Assembly (NCBI GenBank): GCA_947258945.1
Contig: CAMYKJ010000024.1
Span: 1-9,505 of the forward strand
Reading direction: 5' to 3'
From: an uncultured Ectothiorhodospiraceae bacterium
GTDB lineage: Bacteria; Pseudomonadota; Gammaproteobacteria; UBA9214
Length of the DNA stretch: 9,505 nt
Shown here: positions 1 to 6,858 of the stretch, piece after piece
Layout: the number at the start of each line of letters is the position of its first letter
Position numbering within the stretch: the first letter of the stretch is position 1
Program-made: the position numbers and the translations under genes
The notes under the pieces: model-generated
Database searches by the model: none
Seen by the model: the letters and a program-made list of their open reading frames with translations, nothing else
Told to the model about the DNA's origin: nothing

Positions 1-87
1 TCGGAAGAGATCGCGCGCGAGGCCTTCCAGCTGGCCGCGGCGAAGCTGCCATTCAAGACAACATTTGTAGCACGGACATTAATGTGA
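1..87 (+). CDS. rplP: 50S ribosomal protein L16, C-terminal end (partial)
   Basis: Only the last 28 codons and the TGA stop (85-87) lie in the window; the gene runs off the left edge. The visible peptide begins [17 protein letters not shown] and ends [10 protein letters not shown], which matches the C-terminus of bacterial L16 (E. coli ends in AAAKLPIKTTFV followed by a short tail). L16 is a late-assembling large-subunit protein near the peptidyl-transferase centre and the A-site tRNA elbow. It belongs to the S10 operon, and the next genes, rpmC and rpsQ, complete that operon in the usual order. Its stop overlaps the rpmC start by one base (TGATG), which suggests translational coupling. Confidence 0.95.
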   Translation, partial: SEEIAREAFQLAAAKLPFKTTFVARTLM

Positions 88-290
88 TGAATGCCCAGGA
101 ACTAAGATCGAAATCAGTCAGTGAGCTCAAGATCGAGCTGCACAACCTGCTGCGCGAGAAATTCAATCTCGGTATGCAGCGCGGTACCGGCCAGCTCGCG
201 CGTCCGGACCAGGTCAAGAAGGTGCGCAAGGACATCGCACGCATCAATACCGTGCTGGGTGAAAAGGTAAAAGCGGGTGACGCATCATGA
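87..290 (+). CDS. rpmC: 50S ribosomal protein L29
   Basis: This is a 67-residue L29, slightly longer than the 63 residues of E. coli. The two-helix hairpin is recognisable: a first helix around [20 protein letters not shown], the conserved FNLGMQ stretch (about residues 26-31), and a second helix around [15 protein letters not shown]29 sits beside the polypeptide exit tunnel next to L23 and contributes to the docking site for SRP and trigger factor (family knowledge). I chose ATG at 87, which overlaps the rplP stop as TGATG, over the in-frame GTG at 84, which would add one residue. Its own stop overlaps the rpsQ start as ATGA (287-290), so rplP, rpmC and rpsQ look translationally coupled. Confidence 0.96.
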   Translation: MNAQELRSKSVSELKIELHNLLREKFNLGMQRGTGQLARPDQVKKVRKDIARINTVLGEKVKAGDAS

Positions 291-547
291 GTGAAACGAC
301 AGAGACAAGGAGTAAGGTAACCGGCAAGGTCATCAGCAACAGGATGGACAAGTCGGCGACCGTGTTGATCGAGCGCAAGGTGAAGCACCCGGTTTACGGC
401 AAGTACATACGTCGCTCGACCAAGCTGCATATTCACGATGCGGAAAATGCATGCCGGGAAGGTGATGTCGTCACCATCGAGCAGTGCCGCCCGCTGTCCA
501 GGACCAAGTCCTGGCGGCTGGTGGAAATTGTCGGGCGCAGCGAGTAG
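287..547 (+). CDS. rpsQ: 30S ribosomal protein S17
   Basis: This 86-residue protein is close to the usual 80-90 residues of S17, an OB-fold protein that binds 16S rRNA early in small-subunit assembly. The family signature is visible near residues 60-77 as [18 protein letters not shown]. Other S17-like segments are [18 protein letters not shown] and [16 protein letters not shown]. The start ATG overlaps the rpmC stop by four bases. In E. coli this is the last gene of the S10 operon. Here only 38 bases separate it from rplN, and I see no convincing promoter there, so S10 and spc genes may be transcribed together. Confidence 0.96.
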   Translation: MSETTETRSKVTGKVISNRMDKSATVLIERKVKHPVYGKYIRRSTKLHIHDAENACREGDVVTIEQCRPLSRTKSWRLVEIVGRSE

Positions 548-585
548 CGGCCCGGTTGGTGTAACGAGAAAAACGGAATAACAGC

Positions 586-954
586 ATGATACAGATGCAA
601 TCAATGCTTGATGTTGCAGACAACAGCGGCGCGCGTCGCCTGATGTGCATCAAGGTGCTGGGCGGCTCGCACCGCCGCTATGCGGGTATCGGTGACATCA
701 TCAAGGTCAGCGTGAAGGAAGCCATTCCGCGTGGCAAGGTGAAAAAGGGCGAGGTATACAACGCGGTCGTGGTGCGTACGCGCAAGGGCGTGCGTCGTCC
801 CGATGGTTCGCTCATCCGCTTCGACGGCAATGCTGCCGTGCTGCTGAATACCCAGCTGCAGCCGATCGGTACACGCATCTTCGGCCCGGTAACCCGTGAA
901 CTGCGCAGCGAGCGTTTCATGAAGATTATTTCGCTGGCGCCGGAAGTTCTGTAG
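586..954 (+). CDS. rplN: 50S ribosomal protein L14
   Basis: The 122-residue length is near-universal for bacterial L14 (E. coli 123). The start [18 protein letters not shown] and the end [16 protein letters not shown] are strongly conserved family sequences. The internal stretch with [18 protein letters not shown] carries the L14 signature. L14 lies at the subunit interface, contacts 16S helix 14 in bridge B8, and is the binding site of the silencing factor RsfS (family knowledge). It opens the classical spc operon. The upstream spacer is purine-rich (gagaaaaacggaat), but the Shine-Dalgarno match is modest. No truncation or unusual residue was noticed. Confidence 0.97.
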   Translation: MIQMQSMLDVADNSGARRLMCIKVLGGSHRRYAGIGDIIKVSVKEAIPRGKVKKGEVYNAVVVRTRKGVRRPDGSLIRFDGNAAVLLNTQLQPIGTRIFGPVTRELRSERFMKIISLAPEVL

Positions 955-963
955 GAAAACGAC

Positions 964-1281
964 ATGAACAGAATCAGGAAAGGCGATGACGTCATCGTGG
1001 TCGCAGGCAAGGACAAGGGCAAGCGGGGCAGTGTATTGCGCGTTCTCGCCGACGGCCGTCTGGTGGTGTCTGACGTGAATATGGTGAAGCGACACACCAA
1101 GCCCAACCCGAACCGGGGTGTGCCGGGCGGTATTGTCGAGAAGGAAATGCCGATTGATCAGTCGAATATCATGCTGTTCAACCCGCAGACCGATAAGGCT
1201 GACCGGGTCGGCTTCAGGATCCTCGAAGACGGTCGCAAGGTGCGTTTTTTCAAGTCTACCGATGAAGTGGTTGACGTCTGA
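964..1281 (+). CDS. rplX: 50S ribosomal protein L24
   Basis: This is a 105-residue L24, about the E. coli length. The N-terminal KOW motif is clear at roughly residues 5-32 ([20 protein letters not shown], then [12 protein letters not shown]). It is followed by the conserved [10 protein letters not shown] segment and by [11 protein letters not shown]24 is one of the two assembly-initiator proteins of the large subunit and binds the 5' end of 23S rRNA near the tunnel exit (family knowledge). AGGA at 953-956 overlaps the rplN stop and gives a plausible ribosome-binding site, so translation is probably coupled to rplN. The following spacer to rplE is 19 bases. Confidence 0.96.
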   Translation: MNRIRKGDDVIVVAGKDKGKRGSVLRVLADGRLVVSDVNMVKRHTKPNPNRGVPGGIVEKEMPIDQSNIMLFNPQTDKADRVGFRILEDGRKVRFFKSTDEVVDV

Positions 1282-1300
1282 CTTTTTACGGTAATCAGTT

Positions 1301-1840
1301 ATGGCCAGGTTAAAAGACTATTACAGCGACAAGGTTGCCGGACAGCTCAGGGAGCAGTTCGGCTACAAGAATGTCATGGAAATACCCAGGATCACCAAGA
1401 TCACGCTGAACATGGGCGTTGGCGAGGCCGTGGCCGATCGCAAGGTCATGGAGCACGCCGTGGCGGACATGACGAAGATCGCCGGTCGGAAGCCGATCGT
1501 GATCAAGGCGCGCAAGTCGGTGGCCGGCTTCAAGGTGCGCGAAGGCTGGCCTGTCGGCTGCAAGGTGACGCTGCGCAGTGAACAGATGTATGAATTCCTG
1601 GATCGCCTGATCAATATCGCGATCCCGCGTATTCGCGACTTCCGCGGCATGAGCCCGAAGTCCTTCGATGGCCGCGGCAATTACAACATGGGCGTCAGGG
1701 AACAGATCATCTTCCCGGAGATCGATTACGACAAGATCGATGCGCTGCGCGGTATGGATATTACGTTTACAACAACTGCACGGACGGACGAAGAGGGTCG
1801 CGCACTGCTTGCCGCGTTCAACTTCCCGTTCAGGCAATGA
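1301..1840 (+). CDS. rplE: 50S ribosomal protein L5
   Basis: The 179-residue length is identical to that of E. coli L5. Conserved segments in order are [15 protein letters not shown] (residues about 30-44, carrying the family signature), [40 protein letters not shown] and the C-terminal NFPFRQ. L5 binds 5S rRNA together with L18 and contacts P-site tRNA and bridge B1b in the central protuberance (family knowledge). In E. coli the start region of this gene is where S8 binds the spc mRNA to repress translation. The 19-base spacer here has only a weak ribosome-binding site, and I could not confirm an S8-binding fold. The coding region is intact, with rpsN nine bases downstream. Confidence 0.97.
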   Translation: MARLKDYYSDKVAGQLREQFGYKNVMEIPRITKITLNMGVGEAVADRKVMEHAVADMTKIAGRKPIVIKARKSVAGFKVREGWPVGCKVTLRSEQMYEFLDRLINIAIPRIRDFRGMSPKSFDGRGNYNMGVREQIIFPEIDYDKIDALRGMDITFTTTARTDEEGRALLAAFNFPFRQ

Positions 1841-1849
1841 GGTAGAAGC

Positions 1850-2290
1850 ATGGCCAAAAGTTCAATGGTAGCCCGTGAGCGCAGGCGCGCCAAAGCGGTC
1901 AAACGATACGCAGTCAGGCGTGCCGAGCTGAAGACGGTGATCAACAGCAAGAGCGCTTCGATGGAAGAGCGCTATACAGCACAGCTGAAGCTGCAGGCGA
2001 TGCCGCGCGATGCCAGTCCCGCACGCGGGCGCAACCGCTGCCGCCTGACCGGCCGGCCGCATGGCTATTACCGTAAATTCGGACTGTCCCGAAACAAGCT
2101 GCGCGAAGCTGCCATGCGCGGTGACATTCCCGGGCTGGTCAAGGCAAGACGACGGCAGACCGGTGATCGAGAAGCTGCAGCGCGCCAGCCGGCCGGGCCT
2201 GCGCCTGTACAAGGGCAAGGACGAGATCCCGAGCATCCAGAATGGACTTGGCATCGCGATCGTGTCCACGTCGAGGGGCGTCATGAGTGA
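1850..2290 (+). CDS. rpsN: 30S ribosomal protein S14, 3' end lost and reading through into out-of-frame rpsH sequence
   Basis: Residues 1-99 are a normal gammaproteobacterial S14: [17 protein letters not shown] at the start, then [20 protein letters not shown] and [15 protein letters not shown]. It lacks the CxxC pairs of zinc-binding S14, so it is the zinc-free long form, normally 101 residues ending in KASW. Here the match stops at Ala99 (codon 2144-2146). The expected Ser, Trp and stop are absent, and the frame continues for 47 residues that are rpsH DNA read in the wrong frame, to a TGA at 2288-2290. The start is supported by GAGG at 1839-1842. S14 binds late, in the head of the small subunit. 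The tail is not a natural S14 feature; see the rpsH entry. I am sure of the gene and unsure whether the 3' end exists in the organism. Confidence 0.9.
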   Translation: MAKSSMVARERRRAKAVKRYAVRRAELKTVINSKSASMEERYTAQLKLQAMPRDASPARGRNRCRLTGRPHGYYRKFGLSRNKLREAAMRGDIPGLVKARRRQTGDREAAARQPAGPAPVQGQGRDPEHPEWTWHRDRVHVEGRHE

Positions 2291-2345
2291 CCGCCAGGCC
2301 CGCGCGGCCGGACAGGGCGGTGAAGTCCTTTGCATTGTGAGTTGA
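2148..2345 (+). pseudogene. rpsH: 30S ribosomal protein S8, C-terminal half only (N-terminal about 67 residues missing)
   Basis: Reading from GAC at 2148, the frame gives [20 protein letters not shown], then [18 protein letters not shown], the S8 signature [14 protein letters not shown], and a C-terminus GGEVLCIVS before TGA (2343-2345). This aligns with about residues 68-130 of E. coli S8. The upstream half, with the start codon and ribosome-binding site, is absent. Upstream the sequence becomes rpsN, whose codons run one base out of step with this frame. The only in-frame ATGs are at 2061, inside rpsN, and at 2283, inside the S8 signature; neither is a credible start. The retained half carries the STS loop that contacts 16S helix 21. 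S8 is an essential small-subunit assembly protein and the spc-operon repressor in E. coli. The missing DNA would be roughly 215-240 bases. I infer an assembly deletion as most likely, and a true deletion as less likely. Confidence 0.88.
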
Positions 2346-2360
2346 TAAACGGATAACGAC

Positions 2361-2894
2361 ATGTCCAGAATAGCGAACCAACCGATTAGCGTACCGTCAT
2401 CTGTCGAGATTACGGAAAACGGCCAGCAGATCACCGTCAAGGGCCCGAAGGGCACGCTCGAGCATACCATCCACGGGCTGGTCGAAATGGTGCGTGAGGA
2501 TGCCGAACTGAAAATCAGTGCGCGCGACGGGTCCAAGGCCGCCAATGCCCTGGCCGGTACCACCCGTGCGATGCTGAATAACCTGGTGGCTGGTGTCAGC
2601 GACGGATTCGAAAAGAAACTGGAACTGGTCGGCGTGGGTTACCGCGCGCAGGCCAAGGGCAAGGTGCTCAACCTCACGCTGGGTTTCTCGCATCCGGTCG
2701 ACTACGAGTTGCCCGAGGGTGTGACGGCAGAGACGCCGAGCCAGACAGAAATTGTGATCAAGGGCTGCGACAAGCAGAAGGTCGGCCAGGTAGCCGCCGA
2801 GGTTCGCGCCTTCCGTCCGCCGGAGCCCTACAAGGGCAAGGGTGTTCGTTATGCGGATGAAATGGTTGTCCGCAAAGAAGCGAAGAAGAAATAG
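2361..2894 (+). CDS. rplF: 50S ribosomal protein L6
   Basis: This 177-residue protein is the E. coli L6 length. The two repeated L6 domains are visible. The first runs from [17 protein letters not shown] to about residue 80 and includes [10 protein letters not shown]. The second includes [26 protein letters not shown], and the family signature PEPYKGKGV lies near residues 153-161. A lysine-rich C-terminus (KEAKKK) follows. L6 lies near the sarcin-ricin loop and the factor-binding site (family knowledge). The start ATG is 15 bases after the rpsH stop, with a modest GGATAA upstream. The gene is intact despite the damage just upstream. Confidence 0.97.
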   Translation: MSRIANQPISVPSSVEITENGQQITVKGPKGTLEHTIHGLVEMVREDAELKISARDGSKAANALAGTTRAMLNNLVAGVSDGFEKKLELVGVGYRAQAKGKVLNLTLGFSHPVDYELPEGVTAETPSQTEIVIKGCDKQKVGQVAAEVRAFRPPEPYKGKGVRYADEMVVRKEAKKK

Positions 2895-2903
2895 GGCAGG
2901 ATT

Positions 2904-3257
2904 ATGGACAAGAAACAGACACGCATTCGCCGCGCCCGCCGCGGACGTGCACACATCAAGACACTGGGTGCGAATCGCCTGTGCGTGCACCGTACACCGC
3001 GTCATATCTATGCGCAGGTCATTTCGCCCGAGGGCGACAAGGTCATGGTCAGTGCATCGACGCTCGACAAGGAAGTGCGCAAGGATGTCAAAACGACCGG
3101 TGGCGCCGCAGCGGCAACTGCCGTGGGCAAGATCGTGGCGGAGCGTGCGAAGGCTGCCGGTATCACGCGGGTTGCGTTCGACCGCTCCGGTTTCAAATAT
3201 CATGGCCGCGTCAAGGCGCTGGCCGATGCCGCGCGTGAAAGCGGCCTCGAATTCTGA
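2904..3257 (+). CDS. rplR: 50S ribosomal protein L18
   Basis: The 117-residue length is identical to that of E. coli L18. It has the very basic N-terminal extension ([19 protein letters not shown]) that contacts 5S rRNA. After it come [40 protein letters not shown], and the conserved end [28 protein letters not shown]. With L5 and L25, L18 anchors 5S rRNA in the central protuberance. An AGGGCAGGA stretch just upstream supplies the ribosome-binding site, and the spacer from rplF is nine bases. Nothing unusual was seen. Confidence 0.97.
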   Translation: MDKKQTRIRRARRGRAHIKTLGANRLCVHRTPRHIYAQVISPEGDKVMVSASTLDKEVRKDVKTTGGAAAATAVGKIVAERAKAAGITRVAFDRSGFKYHGRVKALADAARESGLEF

Positions 3258-3271
3258 TCAAGGGAACAGCT

Positions 3272-3778
3272 ATGGGAAGGGTAGATACACAGGCGCAGGG
3301 CGACGGGCTGCTGGAGAAACTGGTTACCGTCAATCGTGTCGCGAAAGTGGTCAAGGGCGGTCGCCAGTTCGGTTTCACCGCGCTGACCGTCGTCGGTGAC
3401 GGTGAAGGGCGCGTCGGCTACGGTTACGGCAAGGCACGCGAGGTGCCGGTCGCCATCCAGAAGGCCATGGAGGCGGCCCGCAAGAACATGATCGCCATCA
3501 ATCTGAAAGAAGGCACACTGCAGTACGCGCTGACCGGTCGCCACGGCGCTGCCAAGGTCTACATGCAGCCGGCCTCCGAAGGTACCGGAATTATTGCCGG
3601 CGGTGCCATGCGTGCCGTGTTCGAAGTGGTCGGTGTGCACAACGTGCTGGCGAAATGCATCGGTTCGAACAACCCGATCAACGTGCTGCGTGCCACCATT
3701 CAGGGCTTGTCCGGCATGGTTTCACCGGAAGAAGTTGCCAGCAAGCGAGGCAAGACTGTCAAGGAGATCCTGGGGTAA
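3272..3778 (+). CDS. rpsE: 30S ribosomal protein S5
   Basis: This is a 168-residue S5 (E. coli 167). The N-terminal dsRBD-like domain carries the signature region [19 protein letters not shown], then [20 protein letters not shown] (about residues 27-70). The C-terminal domain contains [23 protein letters not shown] and ends [12 protein letters not shown]5 helps form the mRNA entry channel and affects decoding accuracy; spectinomycin-resistance changes map to its N-terminal loop in E. coli (family knowledge). AGGGA at 3261-3265, six bases before the ATG, is a good ribosome-binding site. rpmD starts three bases after the stop. Confidence 0.97.
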   Translation: MGRVDTQAQGDGLLEKLVTVNRVAKVVKGGRQFGFTALTVVGDGEGRVGYGYGKAREVPVAIQKAMEAARKNMIAINLKEGTLQYALTGRHGAAKVYMQPASEGTGIIAGGAMRAVFEVVGVHNVLAKCIGSNNPINVLRATIQGLSGMVSPEEVASKRGKTVKEILG

Positions 3779-3781
3779 GTC

Positions 3782-3964
3782 ATGGCGGCGAACAAGATCA
3801 AGCTCACGCAGACAAAAAGTTCCAACGGCCGGCTGGAAAGCCACAAGGCGACGGCGCGCGGTCTCGGCCTGCGCCGCATCCGGCAGACGGTCGAGGTGGA
3901 AGATACACCGGAAATCCGCGGCATGATCAACCGGATTTCCTACATGGTCAGGGTCGAGGAATAG
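3782..3964 (+). CDS. rpmD: 50S ribosomal protein L30
   Basis: This 60-residue protein is close to the 59 of E. coli L30. The small ferredoxin-like fold is recognisable from [40 protein letters not shown] and the end [13 protein letters not shown]30 is a peripheral large-subunit protein that is absent in some bacteria, so its presence between rpsE and rplO in the E. coli order supports a proteobacterial source. It starts three bases after the rpsE stop. GGGG within the last rpsE codons could serve as its ribosome-binding site, which suggests translational coupling. Confidence 0.96.
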   Translation: MAANKIKLTQTKSSNGRLESHKATARGLGLRRIRQTVEVEDTPEIRGMINRISYMVRVEE

Positions 3965-3967
3965 AAC

Positions 3968-4402
3968 ATGCGTCTGAATACATTAAAGCCGGCGGCCGGC
4001 AGCAACAAGACAGGCAAGCGTGCCGGTCGTGGCATCGGTTCCGGCCAGGGCAAGACCTGCGGTCGTGGTCACAAGGGCCAGAAATCCCGCTCGGGCGGCT
4101 TCCACAAAATCGGCTTCGAAGGCGGCCAGATGCCGCTGCAGCGCCGCCTGCCGAAAGTCGGCTTCCAGGCGCGCAAGTCACACTATGCCGACGAGGTGCG
4201 ACTGCATGAACTCGCCGCCGTCGACGCGGACGTCATCGACCTCGAGGCCCTGCAGGACGCCAACCTGGTCTCCCGCACGGTCCGCACGGTCAAGGTGTTT
4301 GCCTCGGGCAAGCTCGACAAGGCGGTGACCCTCAGGGGCATCAGGGTCACGAAGGGCGCGCGTGCGGCCATCGAGGCGGCCGGGGGAAAAATAGAAGACT
4401 GA
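3968..4402 (+). CDS. rplO: 50S ribosomal protein L15
   Basis: The 144-residue length equals that of E. coli L15. The N-terminal half is the typical extended glycine- and basic-rich arm that threads into 23S rRNA ([20 protein letters not shown], then [23 protein letters not shown] and [14 protein letters not shown]). The C-terminal half is the globular domain, with [21 protein letters not shown] near the end. L15 takes part in late large-subunit assembly. GAGGA at 3956-3960 lies seven bases before the start, inside the end of rpmD. Only one base separates its TGA from the secY ATG, so coupled translation with secY is likely. Confidence 0.97.
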   Translation: MRLNTLKPAAGSNKTGKRAGRGIGSGQGKTCGRGHKGQKSRSGGFHKIGFEGGQMPLQRRLPKVGFQARKSHYADEVRLHELAAVDADVIDLEALQDANLVSRTVRTVKVFASGKLDKAVTLRGIRVTKGARAAIEAAGGKIED

Positions 4403-4403
4403 C

Positions 4404-5762
4404 ATGGCTATCGGGTCTTCCATCACGGGTGCTGCCGCAGGCATCGGGCAGTTGAAAGAGCTGCGCCAGCGGCTCTTTTTTGTCATCGGCGCCATCATTG
4501 TGTTCCGCATCGGCACCTTTATCCCGTTGCCGGGCATCGATCCGCAGGTCCTGTCTGCGCTGGTCGAGCAGCAGCGCGGCACCATCCTGGAAATGTTCAA
4601 CATGTTTTCCGGTGGCGCGCTCGAGCGCCTGTCGCTGTTTGCGCTCGGCATCATGCCCTACATTTCAGCAAGCATCATCATGAACCTGTTGACGGTGACC
4701 GTGCCCACGCTCGAGCAGCTCAAGAAAGAGGGCGGCGAGGCCGGCCGGCGCAAGATCACGCAATGGACCCGCTACGGCACGGTCGGGCTGGCGACCATGC
4801 AGGCTTTTGGCATCTCCTCGGCCCTGCAGGGGCAGCAGATCGCCGGCAGCAGCCTGGTGATCAACCCGGGCCCCGGTTTCGTACTGACCGCAATCGTCAC
4901 GCTGGTCACCGGTACCGTATTCCTGATGTGGCTGGGCGAACAGGTGACCGAACGCGGCGTGGGGAACGGCATCTCGATCATCATCTTCTCGGGTATCGTG
5001 GCCGGCCTGCCGTCCGCCATTGGCGGCACCCTGGAGCTGGCGCGCACCGGTGAAATGAACGTGCTCACCATCCTGGTGCTGTTTGCACTGGCCATCGCGG
5101 TGACCGGCTTCGTCGTGTTCGTCGAACGCGGGCAGCGGCGCATTACCGTCAACTACGCCAAGCGCCAGCAGGGTCGCAAGGTATATGCCGCGCAGAGCAC
5201 CCACCTGCCGCTGAAACTGAACATGGCCGGCGTGATTCCGCCGATCTTCGCCTCCAGCATTATCCTGTTCCCGGCCACCATGGGCAGCTGGGTCGGGCAG
5301 AACGAGGGCATGGGCTGGCTGAAGGATATCTCGGCCACACTGTCGCCGGGCCAGCCGCTATATGTGATTTTCTATGCGCTGGCGATCGTGTTTTTCTGTT
5401 TCTTCTATACGGCGCTGGTGTTCAATGCCAAGGACACCGCGGAGAACCTGAAAAAGTCCGGCGCCTTTATCCCGGGTATCCGGCCCGGCGAGCAGACGGC
5501 ACGCTATATCGACGATGTCATGACACGGCTGACTACGGCCGGCGCCGTGTACATCACACTGGTTTGCCTGCTGCCGGAATTCCTGATTCTGTACTGGAAC
5601 GTACCGTTCTATTTCGGCGGTACATCATTGTTGATTATTGTCGTGGTGACCATGGATTTCATGGCGCAGGTTCAGACCCACCTGGTGTCGCACCAGTACA
5701 AGGGGTTGATGGAAAAAGCGAACCTGAAGGGCTACGGCGGTGGCAAGGGCATGCTGCGCTAG
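4404..5762 (+). CDS. secY: Protein translocase channel subunit SecY
   Basis: This 452-residue inner-membrane protein (E. coli 443) forms the SecYEG pore for export and membrane insertion of proteins. About ten hydrophobic segments are visible, the first near residues 22-42. Residues 65-96 hold the plug/TM2 signature (FNMFSGGAL, then [20 protein letters not shown]). Residues 182-191 hold the second signature, [10 protein letters not shown]. Cytoplasmic loop C4 includes [14 protein letters not shown] (241-254). Loop C5 includes [11 protein letters not shown], with Arg360 at the position of E. coli Arg357, which is needed for SecA-driven transport. The C-terminus [19 protein letters not shown] is a typical cytosolic tail. 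Its place between rplO and rpmJ is the standard spc-operon position. No disruption was seen. Confidence 0.98.
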   Translation: MAIGSSITGAAAGIGQLKELRQRLFFVIGAIIVFRIGTFIPLPGIDPQVLSALVEQQRGTILEMFNMFSGGALERLSLFALGIMPYISASIIMNLLTVTVPTLEQLKKEGGEAGRRKITQWTRYGTVGLATMQAFGISSALQGQQIAGSSLVINPGPGFVLTAIVTLVTGTVFLMWLGEQVTERGVGNGISIIIFSGIVAGLPSAIGGTLELARTGEMNVLTILVLFALAIAVTGFVVFVERGQRRITVNYAKRQQGRKVYAAQSTHLPLKLNMAGVIPPIFASSIILFPATMGSWVGQNEGMGWLKDISATLSPGQPLYVIFYALAIVFFCFFYTALVFNAKDTAENLKKSGAFIPGIRPGEQTARYIDDVMTRLTTAGAVYITLVCLLPEFLILYWNVPFYFGGTSLLIIVVVTMDFMAQVQTHLVSHQYKGLMEKANLKGYGGGKGMLR

Positions 5763-5789
5763 CGGCGGGCCCGGTTGAGGTGAAACGAA

Positions 5790-5903
5790 ATGAAAGTACG
5801 AGCATCGGTCAAGCGTATCTGCCGTAACTGCAAGGTCATTCGGCGCAACGGGGTGGTGAGGGTCATCTGCAAGGACGGCCGCCACAAGCAGCGCCAGGGC
5901 TAG
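5790..5903 (+). CDS. rpmJ: 50S ribosomal protein L36, zinc-binding form
   Basis: This is a 37-residue protein starting [20 protein letters not shown] and ending GRHKQRQG, the standard short L36. Cys11, Cys14, Cys27 and His32 form the zinc-ribbon ligand set, so this is the zinc-containing (C+) version. L36 is the smallest large-subunit protein and joins several 23S rRNA domains late in assembly. A strong ribosome-binding site, GAGGTGA at 5777-5783, lies six bases before the ATG. It is the last gene of the spc operon; the next gene is 170 bases away. Some gammaproteobacteria hold a second, zinc-free L36 elsewhere in the genome, which cannot be judged from this window. Confidence 0.96.
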   Translation: MKVRASVKRICRNCKVIRRNGVVRVICKDGRHKQRQG

Positions 5904-5912
5904 ACAGCACGG

Positions 5913-5941
5913 TTTTTATGCAACCTATTGTTTTATATATA
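5913..5941 (+). promoter_or_regulatory. Possible alpha-operon promoter in AT-rich block
   Basis: The stretch from about 5911 to 5955 is far richer in A and T than the surrounding DNA. One reading is a weak -35 TTTTTA (5913-5918), a 17-base spacer, and a -10 TATATA (5936-5941). Another -10-like hexamer, TGTAAT (5947-5952), matches TATAAT at five of six positions but has no good -35. A start here would place the whole pseudoknot leader in the transcript, as in E. coli. The exact hexamers are uncertain. Confidence 0.35.
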
Positions 5942-5994
5942 TTTAGTGTAATTGCACGGCGGCATGCCTCGCGCAGTCGGGTGTTCGCCGGTGT

Positions 5995-6023
5995 TTGATT
6001 TATTGGCGCCCGCGAGCTATCCT
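5995..6023 (+). promoter_or_regulatory. Alternative sigma-70-like promoter just before rpsM
   Basis: TTGATT (5995-6000) and TATCCT (6018-6023) are spaced by exactly 17 bases, so the pair looks like a fair sigma-70 promoter. However, the segment around TATCCT is also conserved inside the E. coli alpha-operon leader RNA, and a start near 6030 would leave out the ACGGGC half of the pseudoknot. I therefore treat it as an alternative rather than the main promoter. Confidence 0.25.
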
Positions 6024-6082
6024 AACGGGCTTTTCGCGCCGTGTTTTTAAAGCGCGTGCTGGAGACTATTTAAATGGCCCGT
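6005..6082 (+). promoter_or_regulatory. Alpha-operon leader RNA, S4-responsive pseudoknot (Alpha_RBS type)
   Basis: ACGGGC at 6025-6030 is perfectly complementary to GCCCGT at 6077-6082, directly after the rpsM ATG. In E. coli the same hexamers pair to form the pseudoknot through which S4 represses the alpha operon. The surrounding text (GAGCTATCCTAACGGGCTTT here) closely resembles the E. coli leader as I recall it. An enclosing helix is visible as GGCGC (6005-6009) with GCGCC (6036-6040). A competing helix, CGCGC (6035-6039) with GCGCG (6052-6056), would use some of the same bases and could belong to an alternative state. The rpsM ribosome-binding site GGAG (6061-6064) lies within the fold. 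The hexamer pairing and homology are seen directly; regulation by S4 is inferred from E. coli. Confidence 0.78.
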
Positions 6083-6430
6083 ATAGCCGGAATAAACATT
6101 GCAGATCACAAGCATGCAGAGGTCGCCCTGACGGGCATCTACGGCATCGGTCGCATGACAGCGCGCAAGATCTGCAGCACCACCGGTATCAAGCCGGATA
6201 TCAAAATCAAGGACCTGACCGAGGCAGAGCTCGAGCAGCTGCGTAACGAGGTAACCCGATTCAACATCGAGGGTGATCTGCGCCGCACGATCTCCATGAA
6301 CATCAAGCGCCTGATGGACCTGGGTTGTTACCGGGGCATCCGTCATCGCCGCGGCCTGCCGCTGCGCGGCCAGCGGACGCGTACCAATGCACGTACCCGC
6401 AAGGGTCCGCGCCGTCCGATTCGCAGGTAA
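6074..6430 (+). CDS. rpsM: 30S ribosomal protein S13
   Basis: The 118-residue length is identical to that of E. coli S13. The start [19 protein letters not shown] is conserved even at the DNA level, because the first codons form half of the leader pseudoknot. The helix-two-turn-helix region includes [20 protein letters not shown], and the conserved loop [18 protein letters not shown] is near residues 85-102. The basic tail [14 protein letters not shown] reaches the P-site tRNA. S13 sits in the small-subunit head and forms bridges B1a and B1b with the large subunit. GGAG at 6061-6064 precedes the ATG by nine bases. This is the first gene of the alpha operon, after a 170-base gap. Confidence 0.97.
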   Translation: MARIAGINIADHKHAEVALTGIYGIGRMTARKICSTTGIKPDIKIKDLTEAELEQLRNEVTRFNIEGDLRRTISMNIKRLMDLGCYRGIRHRRGLPLRGQRTRTNARTRKGPRRPIRR

Positions 6431-6461
6431 CACAACAGAACACCGTAAACGGAAAACCGAT

Positions 6462-6845
6462 ATGGCAAAGGCACCAGTACGCAAGAAAGTGAAGAAGAAT
6501 GTCTCCGACGGCATTGCTCACATTCATGCATCGTTCAACAACACCATCATCATGATCACTGACCGGCAGGGCAACTCGCTGGCCTGGGCGACCGCGGGCG
6601 GTTCGGGTTTCCGCGGCTCGCGCAAGAGCACGCCGTTCGCCGCGCAGGTGGCTGCCGAGCGCGCAGGCGAGAAGGTCAAGGAGTACGGCATGAAGAATCT
6701 CGAGGTCGAGGTCAAGGGGCCGGGTCCGGGTCGTGAGTCCGCAGTGCGTGCGCTCAACAATTGCGGCTTCCAGATTACCAATATCACCGACGTGACGCCG
6801 ATTCCGCATAACGGTTGTCGTCCGCCGAAGCGTCGTCGCGTTTAG
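6462..6845 (+). CDS. rpsK: 30S ribosomal protein S11
   Basis: This is a 127-residue S11 (E. coli 129). I chose the ATG at 6462 because [20 protein letters not shown] is the expected N-terminus; the frame is open further upstream, but those codons overlap rpsM and look nothing like S11. Conserved segments are [40 protein letters not shown] and the C-terminal signature [20 protein letters not shown] followed by [13 protein letters not shown]11 forms the platform next to the E-site mRNA with S7 and S18. The 31-base spacer from rpsM has only a weak ribosome-binding site (acggaaaacc). rpsD begins 13 bases after the stop. Confidence 0.96.
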   Translation: MAKAPVRKKVKKNVSDGIAHIHASFNNTIIMITDRQGNSLAWATAGGSGFRGSRKSTPFAAQVAAERAGEKVKEYGMKNLEVEVKGPGPGRESAVRALNNCGFQITNITDVTPIPHNGCRPPKRRRV

Positions 6846-6858
6846 GGAAGGAACTGAA

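Noticed and set aside
53..604. Long minus-strand open frames opposite rpmC, rpsQ and other ribosomal genes
   Set aside because: They are antisense shadows of strongly conserved plus-strand genes, with no recognisable domains or start signals.
1260..1340. Possible S8-binding regulatory structure at the rplX-rplE junction
   Set aside because: The location is right by analogy with E. coli, but I could not identify the two-helix, conserved-loop fold by eye, so I did not annotate it.
2061..2147. Upstream in-frame extension of the S8 fragment from ATG 2061
   Set aside because: This stretch is rpsN DNA read in another frame. The peptide has no S8 similarity and no ribosome-binding site decides the start.
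5995..6246. Open frame across the alpha leader and rpsM start in another reading frame
   Set aside because: It overlaps the well-conserved rpsM in a different frame and covers the structured leader. It resembles no known family.
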